64,000 bases of DNA from the NCBI RefSeq assembly GCF_963259705.1, contig NC_081844.1, positions 25,374,294 through 25,438,293 of the forward strand, in the 5' to 3' direction. Positions 20,491 to 32,660 of this stretch are shown here, piece after piece. The notes under the pieces are model-generated. The model worked only from the letters and a program-made list of their open reading frames with translations, was not told the DNA's origin and did not search any database. Positions within the stretch are counted from its first letter, which is position 1; each line of letters starts with the position of its first letter. Made by a program: the position numbers and the translations under genes. The DNA is from Myotis daubentonii (lineage: Eukaryota > Chordata > Mammalia > Chiroptera > Vespertilionidae).

Positions 20491-21842
20491 ATATATGGAT
20501 ATATTCCACAGACTATCTCCCTGGTTAAACTTTTCTCAGTAGAATGAAGTTTTTTGTTTTGTTTTGTGTGTGTTTTTGGTGATAATGTCTAAACTTTTCA
20601 AAATGTGAGTATCTCTCAATATAATATTTTCTGGCCCATGATTACACAGGAAAAGTTTATATCTTGAGCTAAATACATAATTTCAAATAAAACAATGTAT
20701 AGAAAAAGTGCCCCAAGTGAAAACAAAGGAAAGTGTGTGTCTCAGATATTGCTGGTGCTAAGAGAGGTCATCATAACATCACACTCAATGTCAGTCATTC
20801 CTTCTTATTGTGTGCTTGTCCTGAACTTGTTTCCTCAGGACCTTCTACATTTTGCCAAAAGCAACGGTTATTCTATACAATGAGTCAGACCTCCAAAAGT
20901 TGAGGGAATAAAAAGAAAATCTTGGAAATGTAAGCAATGGAGTAGAAATATGACTTCTTACCAAACACCTATTAACAACTATGTTTATTTTGCAGTCAAA
21001 AGGAAGCAATGTTTTAAGTATTTTATATCCTAACATGATATTTTATTACTGACACATAAATCTTTAATTGGTTTTAGCTATATTTCAGGAAATTGGTGGA
21101 GAGTTATAATACAATCTTTCCCATTTAAAATAATGGACTATAGGGTCAAAATGGACAGTTTCGTGTGCATCTGCTTTTTAGGAATAACTGATAGTAAGCA
21201 GTAGGTACCTGAATTAAGAAAATGTTAGTATGGTTAGTATATGAAAATGGCAAAAATATGAAGGTGTATGCAAAGAATTAATAATTGAGGCAAATATCTA
21301 GAATACTAACAATTTCTTTATCATCTTTTTCTCTTACCCTGTTCTTTAGGACAACATGACTCAGTTACAAATAACTTTAATCGTAGCTTGTCCATCCGTT
21401 CATCCATCCATTTATCCATTCACCCATCCATCTTTGAAGCAAGTCAACATGCCAGGTGTGAGAATCACCACGGCCCACTTCTCCATATCTTAATTTTTCT
21501 TTCCAAATTTCTGCCTGCTGCAGCTTTTCCTGTGCAATAAACATTGCTTTGTCCATGTTCCTTGGCTATCAGTTACACAAAAATGAATATAGCAGGTTCC
21601 TTGCCATCAGGGCGCTCATAGTCCATGGCAGCGTTACTCAAAATGTGGTGCATGAACTGGTATTGGCCCTTGAGGAAAAAAGAACCTTGGGATAGACTGT
21701 AAATCAACAACATCACTAAGCTTTAGTTCAACTGACATTTATTCCATAACAAGATTTTATCAAAAAAGGAAACAGTGTGTTGTGTAACTTTCTGGTGCAA
21801 GCTCCTGCTCTCCATGCAGACTGTCACCACTGCTGAGTACTG
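20491..21842. other. No recognised feature
   Basis: AT-rich intergenic DNA. A short CCATCC-type run lies at 21395-21435. No open frame resembles a known protein. Confidence 0.4.
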
Positions 21843-21850
21843 GTCTAGAG

Positions 21851-22062
21851 CAGTGGTCAGCAAACTGCAGCTCGCGATCCACATGCAGCTCTTTGGCCTC
21901 TTGAGTATGACTCTTCCTAAGCCTTAGGAGTACCCTAATTAAGTTAATAACAATGTACATACCTATATAGTTTAAGTTTAAAAAATTTGGCTCTCAAAAG
22001 AAATTTTAATCATTGTACTGTTGATATTTGGCTCTGTTGACTAATGAGTTTGCCGACCACTG
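21851..22062. mobile_element. Non-autonomous hAT, 212 bp
   Basis: Ends CAGTGGTCAGCAAACT / AGTTTGCCGACCACTG with a perfect 8-bp duplication GTCTAGAG (21843-21850, 22063-22070). Same terminal family as the element at 62931. Confidence 0.95.
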
Positions 22063-22070
22063 GTCTAGAG

Positions 22071-22554
22071 TCTTCTTGCAAAGTAGATTTCATGACAAAT
22101 GTCAAAACCAATCTATACGGTCTAGATTGTGTGGTGCGCTGATTTGAGAAGCTCTATCCAAGCTCAGAAGTAGAAAGCAATGAGATTGATTAGTAATTTC
22201 TGCCATGGGCTTGGAACTAGAGAGTGGTGGTATGGTACAAGGAATTTGCTGATCATTACCTATTATGGGTCAGGTCCTTAACATATGTCACTTTTATTAC
22301 TGCTTCCACCCTGGTTCCACCTTATTGCCACCTATCTTACTCAGCTTTGGCCTGAACACCACTATTGGTAACTCACTCTACCTTGGCCTTGCCTGTGACT
22401 TTCTGCAGTGGGCTACTACTGTTCAGGGTAGTCTGGCTCTCTGGTCTCAGCCCTGGCCATGAACACACAATAAACTCACGGGCACTAGAATAATTTATCT
22501 CTAGACCATTGCATCATCTATGGAGTTTTGGAGGCCCCTCAAGAATGGAGTTTA
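22071..22554. other. No recognised feature
   Basis: Intergenic DNA; nothing supported on either strand. Confidence 0.4.
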
Positions 22555-22569
22555 AAGAAGAAATGACCT

Positions 22570-22783
22570 GCCCTAGCCAGTTTGGCTCAGTGGATAGAGC
22601 ATCGGCCTGCAGACTGAAAGGTCCCAAGTTCAATTCCAGTCAAGGGCACATGCCTGGGTTGCGGGCTCAATCCCCAGAAGAGGAAATGCAGGAGACAGTC
22701 AATCAATGATTCTCTCTCATCATTGATGTTTCTCTCTCTCCCTCTCCCTTCCTCTCTGAAATCAATAAAAATATATTTTTTTA
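22570..22783 (+). mobile_element. Ves SINE
   Basis: Head GCCCTAGCCAGTTTGGCTCA. Flanked by AAAGAAGAAATGACC and AAAAGAAGAAATGTCC, an imperfect target duplication. Confidence 0.93.
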
Positions 22784-22800
22784 CAAAAGAAGAAATGTCC

Positions 22801-23861
22801 TGACCCAGGGAAGGTGCCCCTGCTCTCCCACCACCATCACTGTCTCATTATTTAACTCAGAATAAGTCTCCTGGACATCAGAATTGGTGGGGAGGGGTGA
22901 GGCATAGGATGCATTTGCTATCATGGGTTCCCACATCTCTTCCTCTTGATATCTAAATGGAAAGACTTGGACCTCTGTCACATTAAGTTATCCACATCAA
23001 AGCTTCCCATTCTTCCTGTGGTTGAGAATGAGTACATGTTTTTCCACAGTCTTCCAGGGACAATACAACTACCAAGGGCTTTAAGCTTCCACTATAACTA
23101 ATTTTCTCTCTAGCAGAAATAAGACCCAGCAGGGTTTCTGATGCAACAGCTCTCCCTGGAGCCTCTGTCTCCAGATAATGACATCTATCTCTGCATAGAC
23201 AAAGGCAGCACTGGTTAAGTCCATAAGGATAGAATCCAGGGAGGTTTGATTAGAGTCTCTCTGGGAATGAGGGTGGTTGACATGCTCATGGGGTGTTGAG
23301 AAAGGTCCCTCACTCTGCACACTGACCCTGGTGAGTGGGAGGGTGAGAACTTGAAATCTAGCTTGTGGGAATCTTGGGAGTCCAGGCATGATTTAGACAT
23401 TAGACCTTAGTGGAAGGATTGCTGGTGCTGTTTTCCACAGACATGATGGGTTGGGTGTATACAGGTAGATAGAAAGATGAACTTTTGTCTACTTCTTTGA
23501 TATTTGCCAACTTACAAATGGATGTCTTGTTATGCTGAATGCTTATTCTTTCCATACCTGTCTTCATTGCTATAAACCCAAGAAAGTCAGGCCTCTAGAC
23601 AGCAGGAAGTGATCTATGTTGATATGTTGAAGGTCAACTCATGCTGACTTTCCATAAAAGCTGTTGGAAGCAGTTGAGCATTGGCACCTGACAAAAACAA
23701 CGTATCTGGAATGGTTTGGGGTCTTCCCCAGCTCACCTTCTGAGGACAGGCCATTCTCCCCTCACTTCTACCCCCCAGAGGTGTTCTCAGTTCTGAACTC
23801 CTGGGCAGAAGAGCTGATCATTAACTTCAAGAAACATGCAACATTCAGAGTTAAGAATGTT
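22801..23861. other. No recognised feature
   Basis: Single-copy-looking DNA. The 81- and 102-codon frames (23664-23909 plus, 23081-23389 minus) lack recognisable domains. Confidence 0.4.
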
Positions 23862-24125
23862 CAGGATTTGGAATCAGATGGGGCTTTGAATTATAACCTG
23901 CCCTCTTAGTGGGTGTATGACTTTAGATTAGTCACATACCCTCTTCTCAGTCCATTTGTCAATAACATTAGTTACAACAACAAAAAAATTGTTTCCTTGC
24001 AGGATGTCTTCATTCCGCACAGTTTATTGAGCAAGCTCTGCTGTGGATTTCTGAGTGAGGATAATTGATGTGAGCATTAAATAGTCAATGAAAGTGTCCA
24101 GCAAATTGCTATTTGCTTAACTAGG
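23862..24125 (+). repeat. MIR SINE
   Basis: GGAATCAGATGGGGCTTTGA, GTGTATGACTTTAGATTAGTC and a late ATGTGAGCATTAAATAGTCA match MIR in order. Confidence 0.6.
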
Positions 24126-24672
24126 TGATCAAGTGTCCAGATCATGCCTGCTCATAGTAGAGAGATGTAAAATTTTATTGTCTACAAGAAGGTGGGTAAT
24201 GCTGGTGCCTTTCCCCTGGTCACGTAGCATCACCAGAGGGACCCCTAGACCCAAATTTTGACATCACTCAGGTTAATGGGGGAAGGAAGAGGTGAAACCA
24301 CAACTTGAAAACTTGCTGAAGGGGCTCCTCGTCAACCCACATGAGAAGTCTTGATTCAAGAGTCACAGTGAGAGGATCCAGCCCAGATTAAAGTGAGTCA
24401 TGGCTAGCTCTGACCAGCTCTGCCTGCCTGACTGACAGGGAAGGTTAGATGGCTGGAAATATTTTTCCCCCAAAAGGAGGGGAATAGTTTATTAAAAACT
24501 CAGGACACCAGGGGATCGCAGCCAGAATCTCTAGCCACAGGGGAACTGCTGGTGGGGAGATTACAAACACCCAGAGGCGTGCCTTTTTAAAAAGACAGAT
24601 CAAGAGCAGTGAAACCACCTGAGCACCCTGGAATGAAAGGTGAGTTTGGGGGCATGCAGGACTGAATGTACA

Positions 24673-24674
<2 letters not shown>
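24126..24674. other. No recognised feature
   Basis: Intergenic; no gene or repeat recognised. Confidence 0.4.

Positions 24675-24726
<52 letters not shown>
24675..24726. repeat. (GT)n microsatellite
   Basis: About 26 GT dinucleotides. Confidence 0.97.
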
Positions 24727-24728
<2 letters not shown>

Positions 24729-24785
24729 CAAATCCTGACATATCTCTTACAGCGTTTAAGGGGAGTGTGTTGAATGCCAAGGGAA

Positions 24786-24925
24786 AACAGGGACTTTGGA
24801 ATCAGATCCCCCTCTTATTCAAATCTTGGCTCTGTTACTTCCTTGCTGGGTGATGCTGGAAAAGTCACTGCACTTCTCTGAATCTCTGACTTCTCATCCA
24901 AAAAAATACAGATAAATAATATATA
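24786..24925 (+). repeat. MIR SINE
   Basis: TTTGGAATCAGATCCCC, CTTGGCTCTGTTACTTCCTT, GTCACTGCACTTCTCTGAAT are MIR core motifs. Confidence 0.7.
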
Positions 24926-24939
24926 CAGGCAGTGTTTCT

Positions 24940-25215
24940 TTTTTATTGTGATAATAAAAATTTACCATCTTAATCACTTTTAAATGTACTGTTGATGCCA
25001 TTGAGAGTATTCACATTATTATGCAAACACTAAAGGCCTGATGCACGAAATTCATGCAAGGGGGTTGGCCCTCGCTGTCCCGGCTGCCTCTCAGCCCCGC
25101 CCATTGGTCATTCTGGAAGGTCGTTCCACTGACTGGTCTAATTAGCATATTAACTCTTTATTATATAGGATGACCACCATCCACCTCCATGTTAAGCATG
25201 TGAAACACTCCATGC
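24940..25215 (-). mobile_element. Old L1 3' UTR split by a Helitron
   Basis: Reverse-strand L1 end (ATTTACCATCTTAATCACTT ... ATTCACATTATTATGCAAAC) continues after the Helitron as ACCACCATCCACCTCCATG. Confidence 0.7.
25030..25170 (-). mobile_element. Short HeliBat-type Helitron, 141 bp
   Basis: Plus strand runs from CTAAAGGCCTGATGCACGAA (mutated CTAG end) to TTTATTATATAGGA. It is internally deleted. Confidence 0.85.
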
Positions 25216-25567
25216 CTCTCACACAGCCAGCACTCCTTTGGCATCAGCTCCTTTCAGGGTGAGGATATATGAATGGACAGAGCGAGATCAGATTCATTTG
25301 GACATTTAAATAGCCCTTGATATGAGTCTTCTGTAAAAGCTATTTTACCAGCAGGGAGACTTAATGATTTGAAAATTTATTGGTTATAAGTTGGAAGAAA
25401 ATTGTGAGGATTAGTTTGGGGTTTTTTTCCTATATGAAGACCATAGAAATAAGTGAGATATTCCTGGGGTTTTTGCTGGGTCTGAGTTTACTACAATTTT
25501 AGAATAAACATCAGAAGAGGAATTGCTGAGTAAAGTCTCTGCAGGTTACAGTTATCCTGTCTCTTTT
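25216..25567. other. No recognised feature
   Basis: Possible L1 trace near 25500; no gene. Confidence 0.35.
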
Positions 25568-25770
25568 TTTGAGGTTCTCAACTGGGGGGTGAGTCTAACC
25601 TCTCTGGGGGACATTTGACCAGATGTGGAGTAATTTTTGGTTTTCATGAGTAGGGATAGAGGAGAATGCAACTGGCATTAAGTGGGTTGAGGCAAAGGAT
25701 GCTGCTGAACTTCATACAAGACAGTTCCTCATAACAAAAACTAATGCTAAGATGGAAAACCCCTGTTGTA
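25568..25770 (+). mobile_element. MER5A-type hAT (Charlie)
   Basis: GGTTCTCAACTGGGGGGTGA, GGGACATTTGACCAGATGTGG and GCAAAGGATGCTGCTGAACT follow the ancient MER5A consensus. Confidence 0.75.
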
Positions 25771-25934
25771 AACTAATGGTGTTGGGGGTGAATGAACTTT
25801 TAGAGACTCTGCTAAAGGATCACAGAGGCCAGAGAAGGGGTATGTGGGTTTCTACCCAGGAAATACAAGGACATCATAGAACAATATGAAAGAGAATGAT
25901 CTAGACTGGGTCAGGTTTGGCCATAGAGGAGGCC

Positions 25935-26205
25935 ATATTTTTTTGTCTTTTTTAATTTAAATTCTTTATTGTTTAAAGTATTACATGAGCCTTCTTTCCC
26001 TCCTCCCCCACATTGACCTCTCCCTGGTCGCTCCCACCCCTCAGCACATGCCCTCACCCCCCTACTGTCTGTGTCCATTGGTTATGCTCATATGCATGCA
26101 TACAAGTCCTTTGGTTGATCTCTTTTTTTAATTTTGTTTTATAGCTTAAAGTATTACAAAGAGTATTACATATGTCTCTTCCCCCCCCCCCTTGACATTC
26201 TCCGG
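25935..26205 (-). mobile_element. Two short bat-L1 3' tails in tandem
   Basis: Each begins with a T-rich stretch and a reverse of GTAATACTTTAAACAATAAA (25935-26119, 26120-26205). The first includes TCCATTGGTTATGCTCATATG, the reverse of the L1 3' UTR also seen at 40470 and 52970. Confidence 0.75.
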
Positions 26206-26227
26206 GAGGAGGCCATAATATTGAACA

Positions 26228-26719
26228 TAGTAATCTCCCATTATCCACGAGGGATATGTTCCTAGAACCCCCAGGGCATGCCTGAAACTGCAAATAGTGT
26301 CAAACCCTATACGTGTTATTTTCCTCCTATATGCACATACTTTCACTTAAAAGAAACACATTACAACTTCTCTTTGGCATATCCAAATTGCCAGCACCAC
26401 TACTCTTGCACTTTGGGTCCATTATTAGGTAAAATAAGTGTTACTTGAACAAAAACACTGTGATACCATGTCAGTGGATCTGGTAACCAAGTCAGCTACC
26501 AAGGGATCAATAGTGGGTAGCACTACAGTGTGGATACACTGGACAAAGGGATGATTCATGTCCCAGGCTGGACGAAACAGGATGCCATGAGATTTAATCA
26601 TGTTGCTCAGAATGATGTGCAATTTAAAACTTATTGTTTATTTATGAAAATTTTCATTTAATATTTTTGGGTCATGATTGACCGCAGGCAACTGAAGGTA
26701 AGGGTGTACTACTGTAATA
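26228..26719. mobile_element. Tigger-like DNA transposon remnant
   Basis: Ends AGTAATCTCCCATTATCCAC and GAAGGTAAGGGTGTACTACTGT are inverted relatives beside TA. The inner GTTCCTAGAACCCCCAGGGC and CATGATTGACCGCAGGCAAC match the Tigger/MER44-7 group. Confidence 0.65.
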
Positions 26720-26724
26720 ACAAT

Positions 26725-27095
26725 AGGAACCAACATTGATGAAAATGTCCTATGTGTCTGGCACTGTGCTAAGCACTGATCATCCAGCCAGCAATATTTA
26801 ATGCTTTCTCCTCAAGAGAATTAGTAATAATTTTATAATTATACAATTTCTAAATATTATTTAATATATTTAATAATCATATGTATAATGATTTACTACT
26901 TATTAAGCACTTGACACATGACAGGCACTACTTAGCTCTTAACATTTATCCCTTCATTTAATCTTCACAACAATGCCTGTGACCCAAATTACTGCCACCC
27001 ATCTTATCGATGAAGAAACTGAGGTTGAGTAGCTACCCAAGGTCATGTACAAAGTACTTAAGCTGGGACCCAAGCTCATTTTAATCTTACTCCTG
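26725..27095 (+). repeat. Two MIR copies
   Basis: 26725-26795 (TGTGTCTGGCACTGTGCTAAG) and 26890-27095 (CAATGCCTGTGACCC ... AAACTGAGGTTGAGTAGCTAC). Confidence 0.7.
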
Positions 27096-27119
27096 GGTAC
27101 ACTCTCCTAACCATCAACC

Positions 27120-27800
27120 AGCCCATGTGCTACATTTCTTCTTTTTGGAACAATCTTCCCTCCTCCAGCTGCCTGGAAAACTCTTACTAGACCTTCAAAA
27201 CATAGCTACACTGTTGCCTCCTCTGTGAAGCCTTTCCTGATTTGATCCCAGGCAGAGTTCCATCCCCTGGGTATCCAAGGCATTGTGCATGTGTCTCAAT
27301 TACATTGCTGATCAGACTATTCTGAAGTGATGTGAACAATGCTCAGTTTCCCTCAAACTCTAAATTTTATAACCACAGGACTAAGTTATCTTACTCTCTT
27401 ATGTCATTCACTGACTTTGGAAAACGCCAATAGGGCTGCTCATTCCATTTTTTATTGGATTTCACTGTTAGAAAGTTCTTGGTTAGGGTGAACCACACAG
27501 CTGGTCTCACTAACATCCACCTCCCAGTAGCAGGAAGCAGTTGGTTCTACCACATCCCCATCCTCTCACTGAAGCACTTCTGACACTGAGGGCATCTGTC
27601 ATCTCTCCTAAGAGGCTTCCCTGACCATGGCCTTTGGTGTCCCCAGCCATTTCCTATAGAACATTCTACCCACTTCCCTTACTGTGCTTCCCTCTATCAC
27701 TAGGTCTTGTCCATCTATCTTCTTGTTTGTCATTGGTACCCTGATGGAGACTATAGGATCCAGGAAAGTGGGGACCATGCCTGAGTGATTCACCTTTGAA
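27120..27800. repeat. L2-type LINE remnants
   Basis: CCTCCTCTGTGAAGCCTTTC (27215) and AAGAGGCTTCCCTGACCATG (27610) are typical L2 3' sequence. Orientation is plus for both by those motifs; boundaries are uncertain. Confidence 0.5.
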
Positions 27801-28964
27801 TGTCTTATGCCCAACTCAACATGTGACAAATTTTGTTGAATGCATGTGTGAATGGCAGGTTGGGGCTTGAATGTAACAGAAAAATCAGGTTGGTGTATAA
27901 TTAAGCACTGCCTTGAAGGCCATCTGAGTGAGGATGGCAGCCTTAAGACAAAGAGCTTCAACAGAATCTACTTGCCTTTAAATGACCTGTCTTGCTGCCT
28001 CTTTACCTACCTGCACTTGGGAATAAACATTTCCCTGGTCCTGCAGTGTTCACTGTTGGAACTGTGTGTAGTGTATAGCATTCCAGGGCAATCTGGGTTT
28101 ACCTGAGTGCTTGGAGGTTGCCAAGAGAATTAAGTATTCCTGATTTAGGTATGAGGCTCCTTGTCCATGACCATCTTTCTTATCCAGTTGACAATATTTA
28201 TTAGAGACTCACAATCTCCCAGGCCTAGTGCCTTACTCTAGCCTTTGAAATTGAGTCAGGCTGCCCACATGTTGCTACTCTCACATCCAATGCAACGAAG
28301 TCACCAATAATATGTGAGCTCATTGACAACTGTCCCACCCACCTGACCTTAAGCCACTGGACCCCCAACATTCTGTCACCCAAGTGTCTCTGTGGCTCAA
28401 ACTCCCTAGATTTACACCTTCAATTTGACCCCGGTACTGGCTCACAATACATTTCTCTTTGCTCTAGATTCTCATCTAGGTATTTGGGCCCAGGCCATCT
28501 CCCTGTTTTCTGGTTTGGATTGTTGCTTTAGCTCCATCATCCCCTATTTCACCTCCCAGCCTTTTCGGAATATCACCTCTGCTTTGGCTCCAGGACCACT
28601 GAGATGAGGAATGTTGAAATGTTCTACTGGGGCCATGTTACTGTCCTTGACTTGGACCTCAAAATCTGGACTAGAAGAGCTAATGGGAAGAAGCTCTTGA
28701 TTGGCGTGTGGCCAAGTATCTTATTCAGAGATGTGAGTTACTGCTCTCTCATTCCATGGCTATGACAAATATCATTAATTGATTGTGCCTTTCCTCCCTA
28801 CTGTTTCTAGCTGCAACCTCAAAACTCTTCTCAAGAAGACACACTAAGCATCCACTACCAATTGATGGCCATTGGCAGGTGGGATGAAACTTATTTGCCA
28901 TCCCACTCAGCCTTCTTCCCATTGGTCTCCTGCTCTTCCTGCAGCAAGGTTCTATTATGTAAAA
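27801..28964. other. Upstream region of the olfactory receptor
   Basis: No other gene seen. A good 3' splice site (TCTTCCTGCAG, ending 28944) lies 20 bp before the start codon, as in OR genes whose coding exon follows noncoding 5' exons. Confidence 0.5.
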
Positions 28965-29906
28965 ATGGGGGGTGTGAATCAGTCAGTGACCTCTGACTTC
29001 CTTCTGGTGGGCCTCTGCAGTCACTCAGGGTCATGTCCACTACTCTTCTCCGTGGTGGCTGCCATGTTTATCGTGGGCCTTCTGGGCAACACTGTTCTGC
29101 TCTTCCTGATCTGCATGGACCCCCGGCTCCACACACCCATGTACTTTCTGCTCAGTCAACTTTCCCTCTTTGATGTTGGTTTCCCCCTGGTCACCATCCC
29201 TAAGATGGCATCAGACTTCCTGCAGGTAGAAAGTTCCATCACCTTTGGGGGTTGTGCAGCTCAAATATTCTTCCTTACGCTTCTGGGTGTGGCTGAAGGC
29301 ACGCTGTTGGCTCTCATGTCCTATGATCGCTATGTTGCTGTGTGCCACCCCCTGCGGTATCCTGTGCTTATGAAGCGCCAGGTGTGCCTGCTCATGGTGG
29401 GCTGCTCCTGGATGGCAGGTGTGCTCAACGCCTCCATTCAGACCTCCATTACTCTGCACTTTCCCTACTGTGCCTCCCACACCGTGGACCACTTCTTCTG
29501 TGAGGTGCCAGCCCTTCTACAGCTCTCCTGTGCAGACACCTCTGCCTATGAGTTGGCGCTGTCCATCTCAGGGGTGCTGATCCTTGTGCTTCCCCTTTCC
29601 CTCATCGCCATCTCCTATGGCCAAGTGTTGAGAGCCGTTCTACGCATGCGCTCAGAGGAGGCCCGACACAAGGCTTTCACCACCTGCTCCTCTCATATCA
29701 CAGTCGTGGGGCTATTTTATGGCGCAGCAGTGTTCATGTACATGGTACCAGGGGCCTACCATAGCCCACAACAGGACAATGTGGCCTCCCTCTTCTACAG
29801 TGTTATCACCCCCATGCTTAACCCTCTCATCTACAGTCTGAGGAACCGGGAAGTCCGAATGGCTTTGGTCAAACTGATCAGCAGATCTGGGCTCAGGCCA
29901 AAGTGA
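28965..29906 (+). CDS. OR2Z1: Olfactory receptor, OR2Z1-like
   Basis: Class II olfactory receptor, an odorant-binding GPCR of nasal sensory neuron cilia coupling to Golf. One coding exon, 313 aa, normal length for the family. The start is the Met of MGGVNQSVTSDF: it gives the family N-terminus with an N-glycosylation site (Asn5) and follows a splice acceptor. The in-frame Met 31 codons upstream (28872) adds sequence untypical of ORs. Motifs: GN in TM1, PMYFLLSQLSLFD in TM2, MSYDRYVAVCHPLRYPVLM at residue 118 on, SY in TM5, RHKAFTTCSSH at TM6, PMLNPLIYSLRN in TM7. The loop cysteines and CSSHITVVGLFYGAAVFMY are present. No stops or gaps, so it looks functional. It resembles human OR2Z1 throughout. 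Confidence 0.92.
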   Translation: MGGVNQSVTSDFLLVGLCSHSGSCPLLFSVVAAMFIVGLLGNTVLLFLICMDPRLHTPMYFLLSQLSLFDVGFPLVTIPKMASDFLQVESSITFGGCAAQIFFLTLLGVAEGTLLALMSYDRYVAVCHPLRYPVLMKRQVCLLMVGCSWMAGVLNASIQTSITLHFPYCASHTVDHFFCEVPALLQLSCADTSAYELALSISGVLILVLPLSLIAISYGQVLRAVLRMRSEEARHKAFTTCSSHITVVGLFYGAAVFMYMVPGAYHSPQQDNVASLFYSVITPMLNPLIYSLRNREVRMALVKLISRSGLRPK

Positions 29907-30189
29907 TGACCACACAGCGGGCTGCTGGTGTGATCTCAACTGTCTTCCATCCCATCCATCACCTCAAAGCACCCACTTGCGATGCAGCTGCTAAGACCGT
30001 ATGTTAAAGGCTAAGTGTCCAGTTTCTTCTCATCCCATGACTAGCTGGGTTCATGTTTTCTCCCATGGGCTAGTGGAAATCAACAGTAGCAGCCCCGACC
30101 ACTTTTAGTATATTCTTCCCCTAATTTTTGGTACTATATATATATGAATGCAAGGCCCTACTTTGTAAAGTTAAGATCTTCCTGCTAAT

Positions 30190-30571
30190 GAATGTTTTCA
30201 CCTTCCCAGACTGTCTTGATAAAACACAACAAACTGTGTGGTCTAAACAAGAGAAATTTTCTTTCTCACAGTTGTGGAGGCTGGGATGCCTAAGATCAAG
30301 GTACTGGCTTATTCTATTCCTGGTGAGGGCTCTCTTCCTGGCTTGAAGACAGCTGCCTTGCATTGTGTCCTCAAGTGGCAGGGAGAGTGCTCTGATGTCT
30401 CTTCCTCTTCTTATAAGTGTATTGGGCCTATGTGATTGGGGCCCTGCCATTATGATCTCATTTAACCTTTATCACCTCCGCACAGGCCTTATCTCAAATA
30501 CATTCACATTCGTGGTTAGGGTTTCAATATATGAATGTGGGTGTGACACAAATATTCAGTCCCTAACAGTG
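30190..30571 (-). repeat. MaLR-type LTR (MLT1/MST), near complete
   Basis: TTTCTTTCTCACAGTTGTGG, CTTCTTATAAGTGTATTGGG and GGGTTTCAATATATGAATGT are the reversed order of MLT1/MST LTR landmarks. Confidence 0.75.
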
Positions 30572-31007
30572 AATTAATAATTATTATTAATAACAGTAAT
30601 TATTAGTTATAATTAAGATATTTTTATAAATAATATATATTATAATAATTATAAATATTAGTTATAAGGGAATATTGGTAAATATAATTAACATTTGTTG
30701 ACTATTTGATTTGACGGTTGTTTGTCATTTTATCCTCTCAGCAGCTTTGTGATGGAGGAACTGTGATATTTTATGTGTATGGGGGGAAAAATGAGTCTTT
30801 AAAGAGAAAGAGTAACTCACCAATGGTTGCACATGGGGAAGTGGCAGAACTGGTAGCTGAACCCAGGGTTTTCTATTGGTAAAGACAGTTCTTTAAACAA
30901 CTGTCCTTTATTCACTGTTGAGCAGATGATGACTGCAGTGGGTTGTTTGCATGTGTTGGCTATTTAGACCAAGAAACATCAGTGACCATCAAATTCTGGA
31001 TAATGTA
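30572..31007. other. AT-rich DNA, no gene
   Basis: 30575-30690 is almost pure A/T (ATTATTATTAATAACAGTAA). A weak MIR-like string lies near 30790-30860. Confidence 0.5.
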
Positions 31008-31226
31008 GCCCTAGCTGGTTTGGCACAGTGGATAGAGCATCAGCCTGTGGACTCAGGTTCAATTCCAGTCTGGGTTGCGGGCTCCATCCCTAGTAGGAGG
31101 CGTGCAAGAGGTGGCCGATCACCGATAGATGATTCTCTCTCATCATTAATGTTTCTATTTCTCTCTCCCTCTTCCTTCCTCTCTAAAATCAATAAAAATA
31201 TATAAAAATATATATTTTTTAAAAAT
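31008..31226 (+). mobile_element. Ves SINE
   Basis: Head GCCCTAGCTGGTTTGGCACA. Flanks ATTCTGGATAATGTA and ATTCAGGGTAATGTA form an imperfect target duplication. A short internal deletion removes part of the middle. Confidence 0.9.
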
Positions 31227-31319
31227 TCAGGGTAATGTAAATGGTAATGGGGTCAAACTCCATGGTATATTAAAAAAATGTTAAAATTGGGAGAGATATT
31301 AGATATCTATTCTCTATCA

Positions 31320-31990
31320 AGGAGTGACTATTAAGACTTTTTATTTTAATCATTTCATTTTTCACTGAGGAATAATTGGGAATAATTGACGAACATAATT
31401 ATATATATTAAAATTATATAATGTGACAATTTGATATACATCTACATGTGAATCAAGGTAATTAACACATCTATTATTTCACATAGTTAATTCTTTTTTT
31501 TTTTTGTAGTGAGAATGCCTAAGATCTACTGTCAGCAAATTTCAAGTATACAATAACATTATTAACTACAGTCACCATGCTGTATATGAGAGCCTCAGAA
31601 CTTTTTTCTTCAACTAAAAATTTGTACCCTTTGACCTACATTACCCCATTTCTCCCATCGGAGCAACCACCATTCTATTCTTTATTTCTATAAAATCAGC
31701 TTTTGTTTCCCCTTAAGATTCCACATGTAAGTGATACCATACAATATTTGTCCTCTGTCTGGCTCATTTCACTTAGCATAATGCTCTCTAGATTCATTCA
31801 TGTTATCATAAATGGCAGGATTTTCTTCATTTTATGGCTAATATTCTAATATACACATATACACAAATATACCACATTTTCTTCATTCATTCACCCACAG
31901 GCCATCTAGGTTGTTTCCTAGTTATTGTGAATAATGCTGCAATAAACACGGATGTGCAGATATCTCATCAAGATACTAATTTCACTTGTC
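31320..31990 (-). mobile_element. L1 3' end and ORF2 C-terminus
   Basis: Reverse-strand L1 (GTATACAATAACATTATTAAC; CATTTCACTTAGCATAATGC; GTGAATAATGCTGCAATAAAC). Confidence 0.8.
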
Positions 31991-31991
31991 A

Positions 31992-32172
31992 AGGCCTATT
32001 GAATGATTTGGGGAGGCAGGGAGATTACAAATTCGATTCCCGGTCAAGGCACATGCCCAAGTAATGGGCTCAATCCCCAGAGGGGGGCATGCAGGAGGTA
32101 GCCAATTGATGTTTCTCTAGCATTGGTGTTTCTATCTCTCCCTCTCCGTTCCTCTCTGTGAAATCAATTTTA
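31992..32172 (+). mobile_element. Ves-like SINE, diverged head
   Basis: TTCGATTCCCGGTCAAGGCACATGCCC and the later CTCAATCCCCAGAGGGGGGC are clear; the first 40 bp are poor. Confidence 0.75.
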
Positions 32173-32439
32173 TCAAATCACATGACTATACTCTAACCTA
32201 AAATTGACATATATCAAATTTATTACAACTATTTATTAATATGAAAAATAGGGGGGGAAGGCTCCGATTCTCATCACCTCTAAAAAAGAACTTTGTCAGA
32301 GAAAAAGACACAATATGTGGACAAAAAGGGGCCACATATTAAACCTGAAAGGCTTAGGGGAAGCCTGCATGATGGCCTTACAAACTCAGAAACTGAAAGT
32401 AACCACATAGGATGGTCTGAAATTAAAACTTTCTAATTT

Positions 32440-32660
32440 GCCCGACCAGCATGGCTCAGTGGTTGAGCGGTGACCTATGAACCAGGAGGTCACAGTTTAT
32501 TTTCCGATCAGGGCACATGCCTGGGTTGCAGGCCCAATCCCCAGTGGGGGATGTGCAGGAAGCAGCCAATCAATGATTCTCTTTCATCATTGATGTTTCT
32601 ATCCCTCTTGCCCTCTCCCTACCTCTCTGAAATCAACAAAAACATATTTAAAAATAAACA
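32440..32660 (+). mobile_element. Ves SINE
   Basis: GCCCGACCAGCATGGCTCAG head with the GGTTGAGC variant, as at 13191. Confidence 0.87.

Noticed and set aside
24445..24780. 111-codon minus frame with a Thr-His run
   Set aside because: The run is the (GT)n microsatellite read on the other strand; the flanks show no domain.
28872..28964. Upstream Met as the start of the olfactory receptor
   Set aside because: It would add 31 residues unlike any OR N-terminus and would cross a good splice acceptor at 28944.
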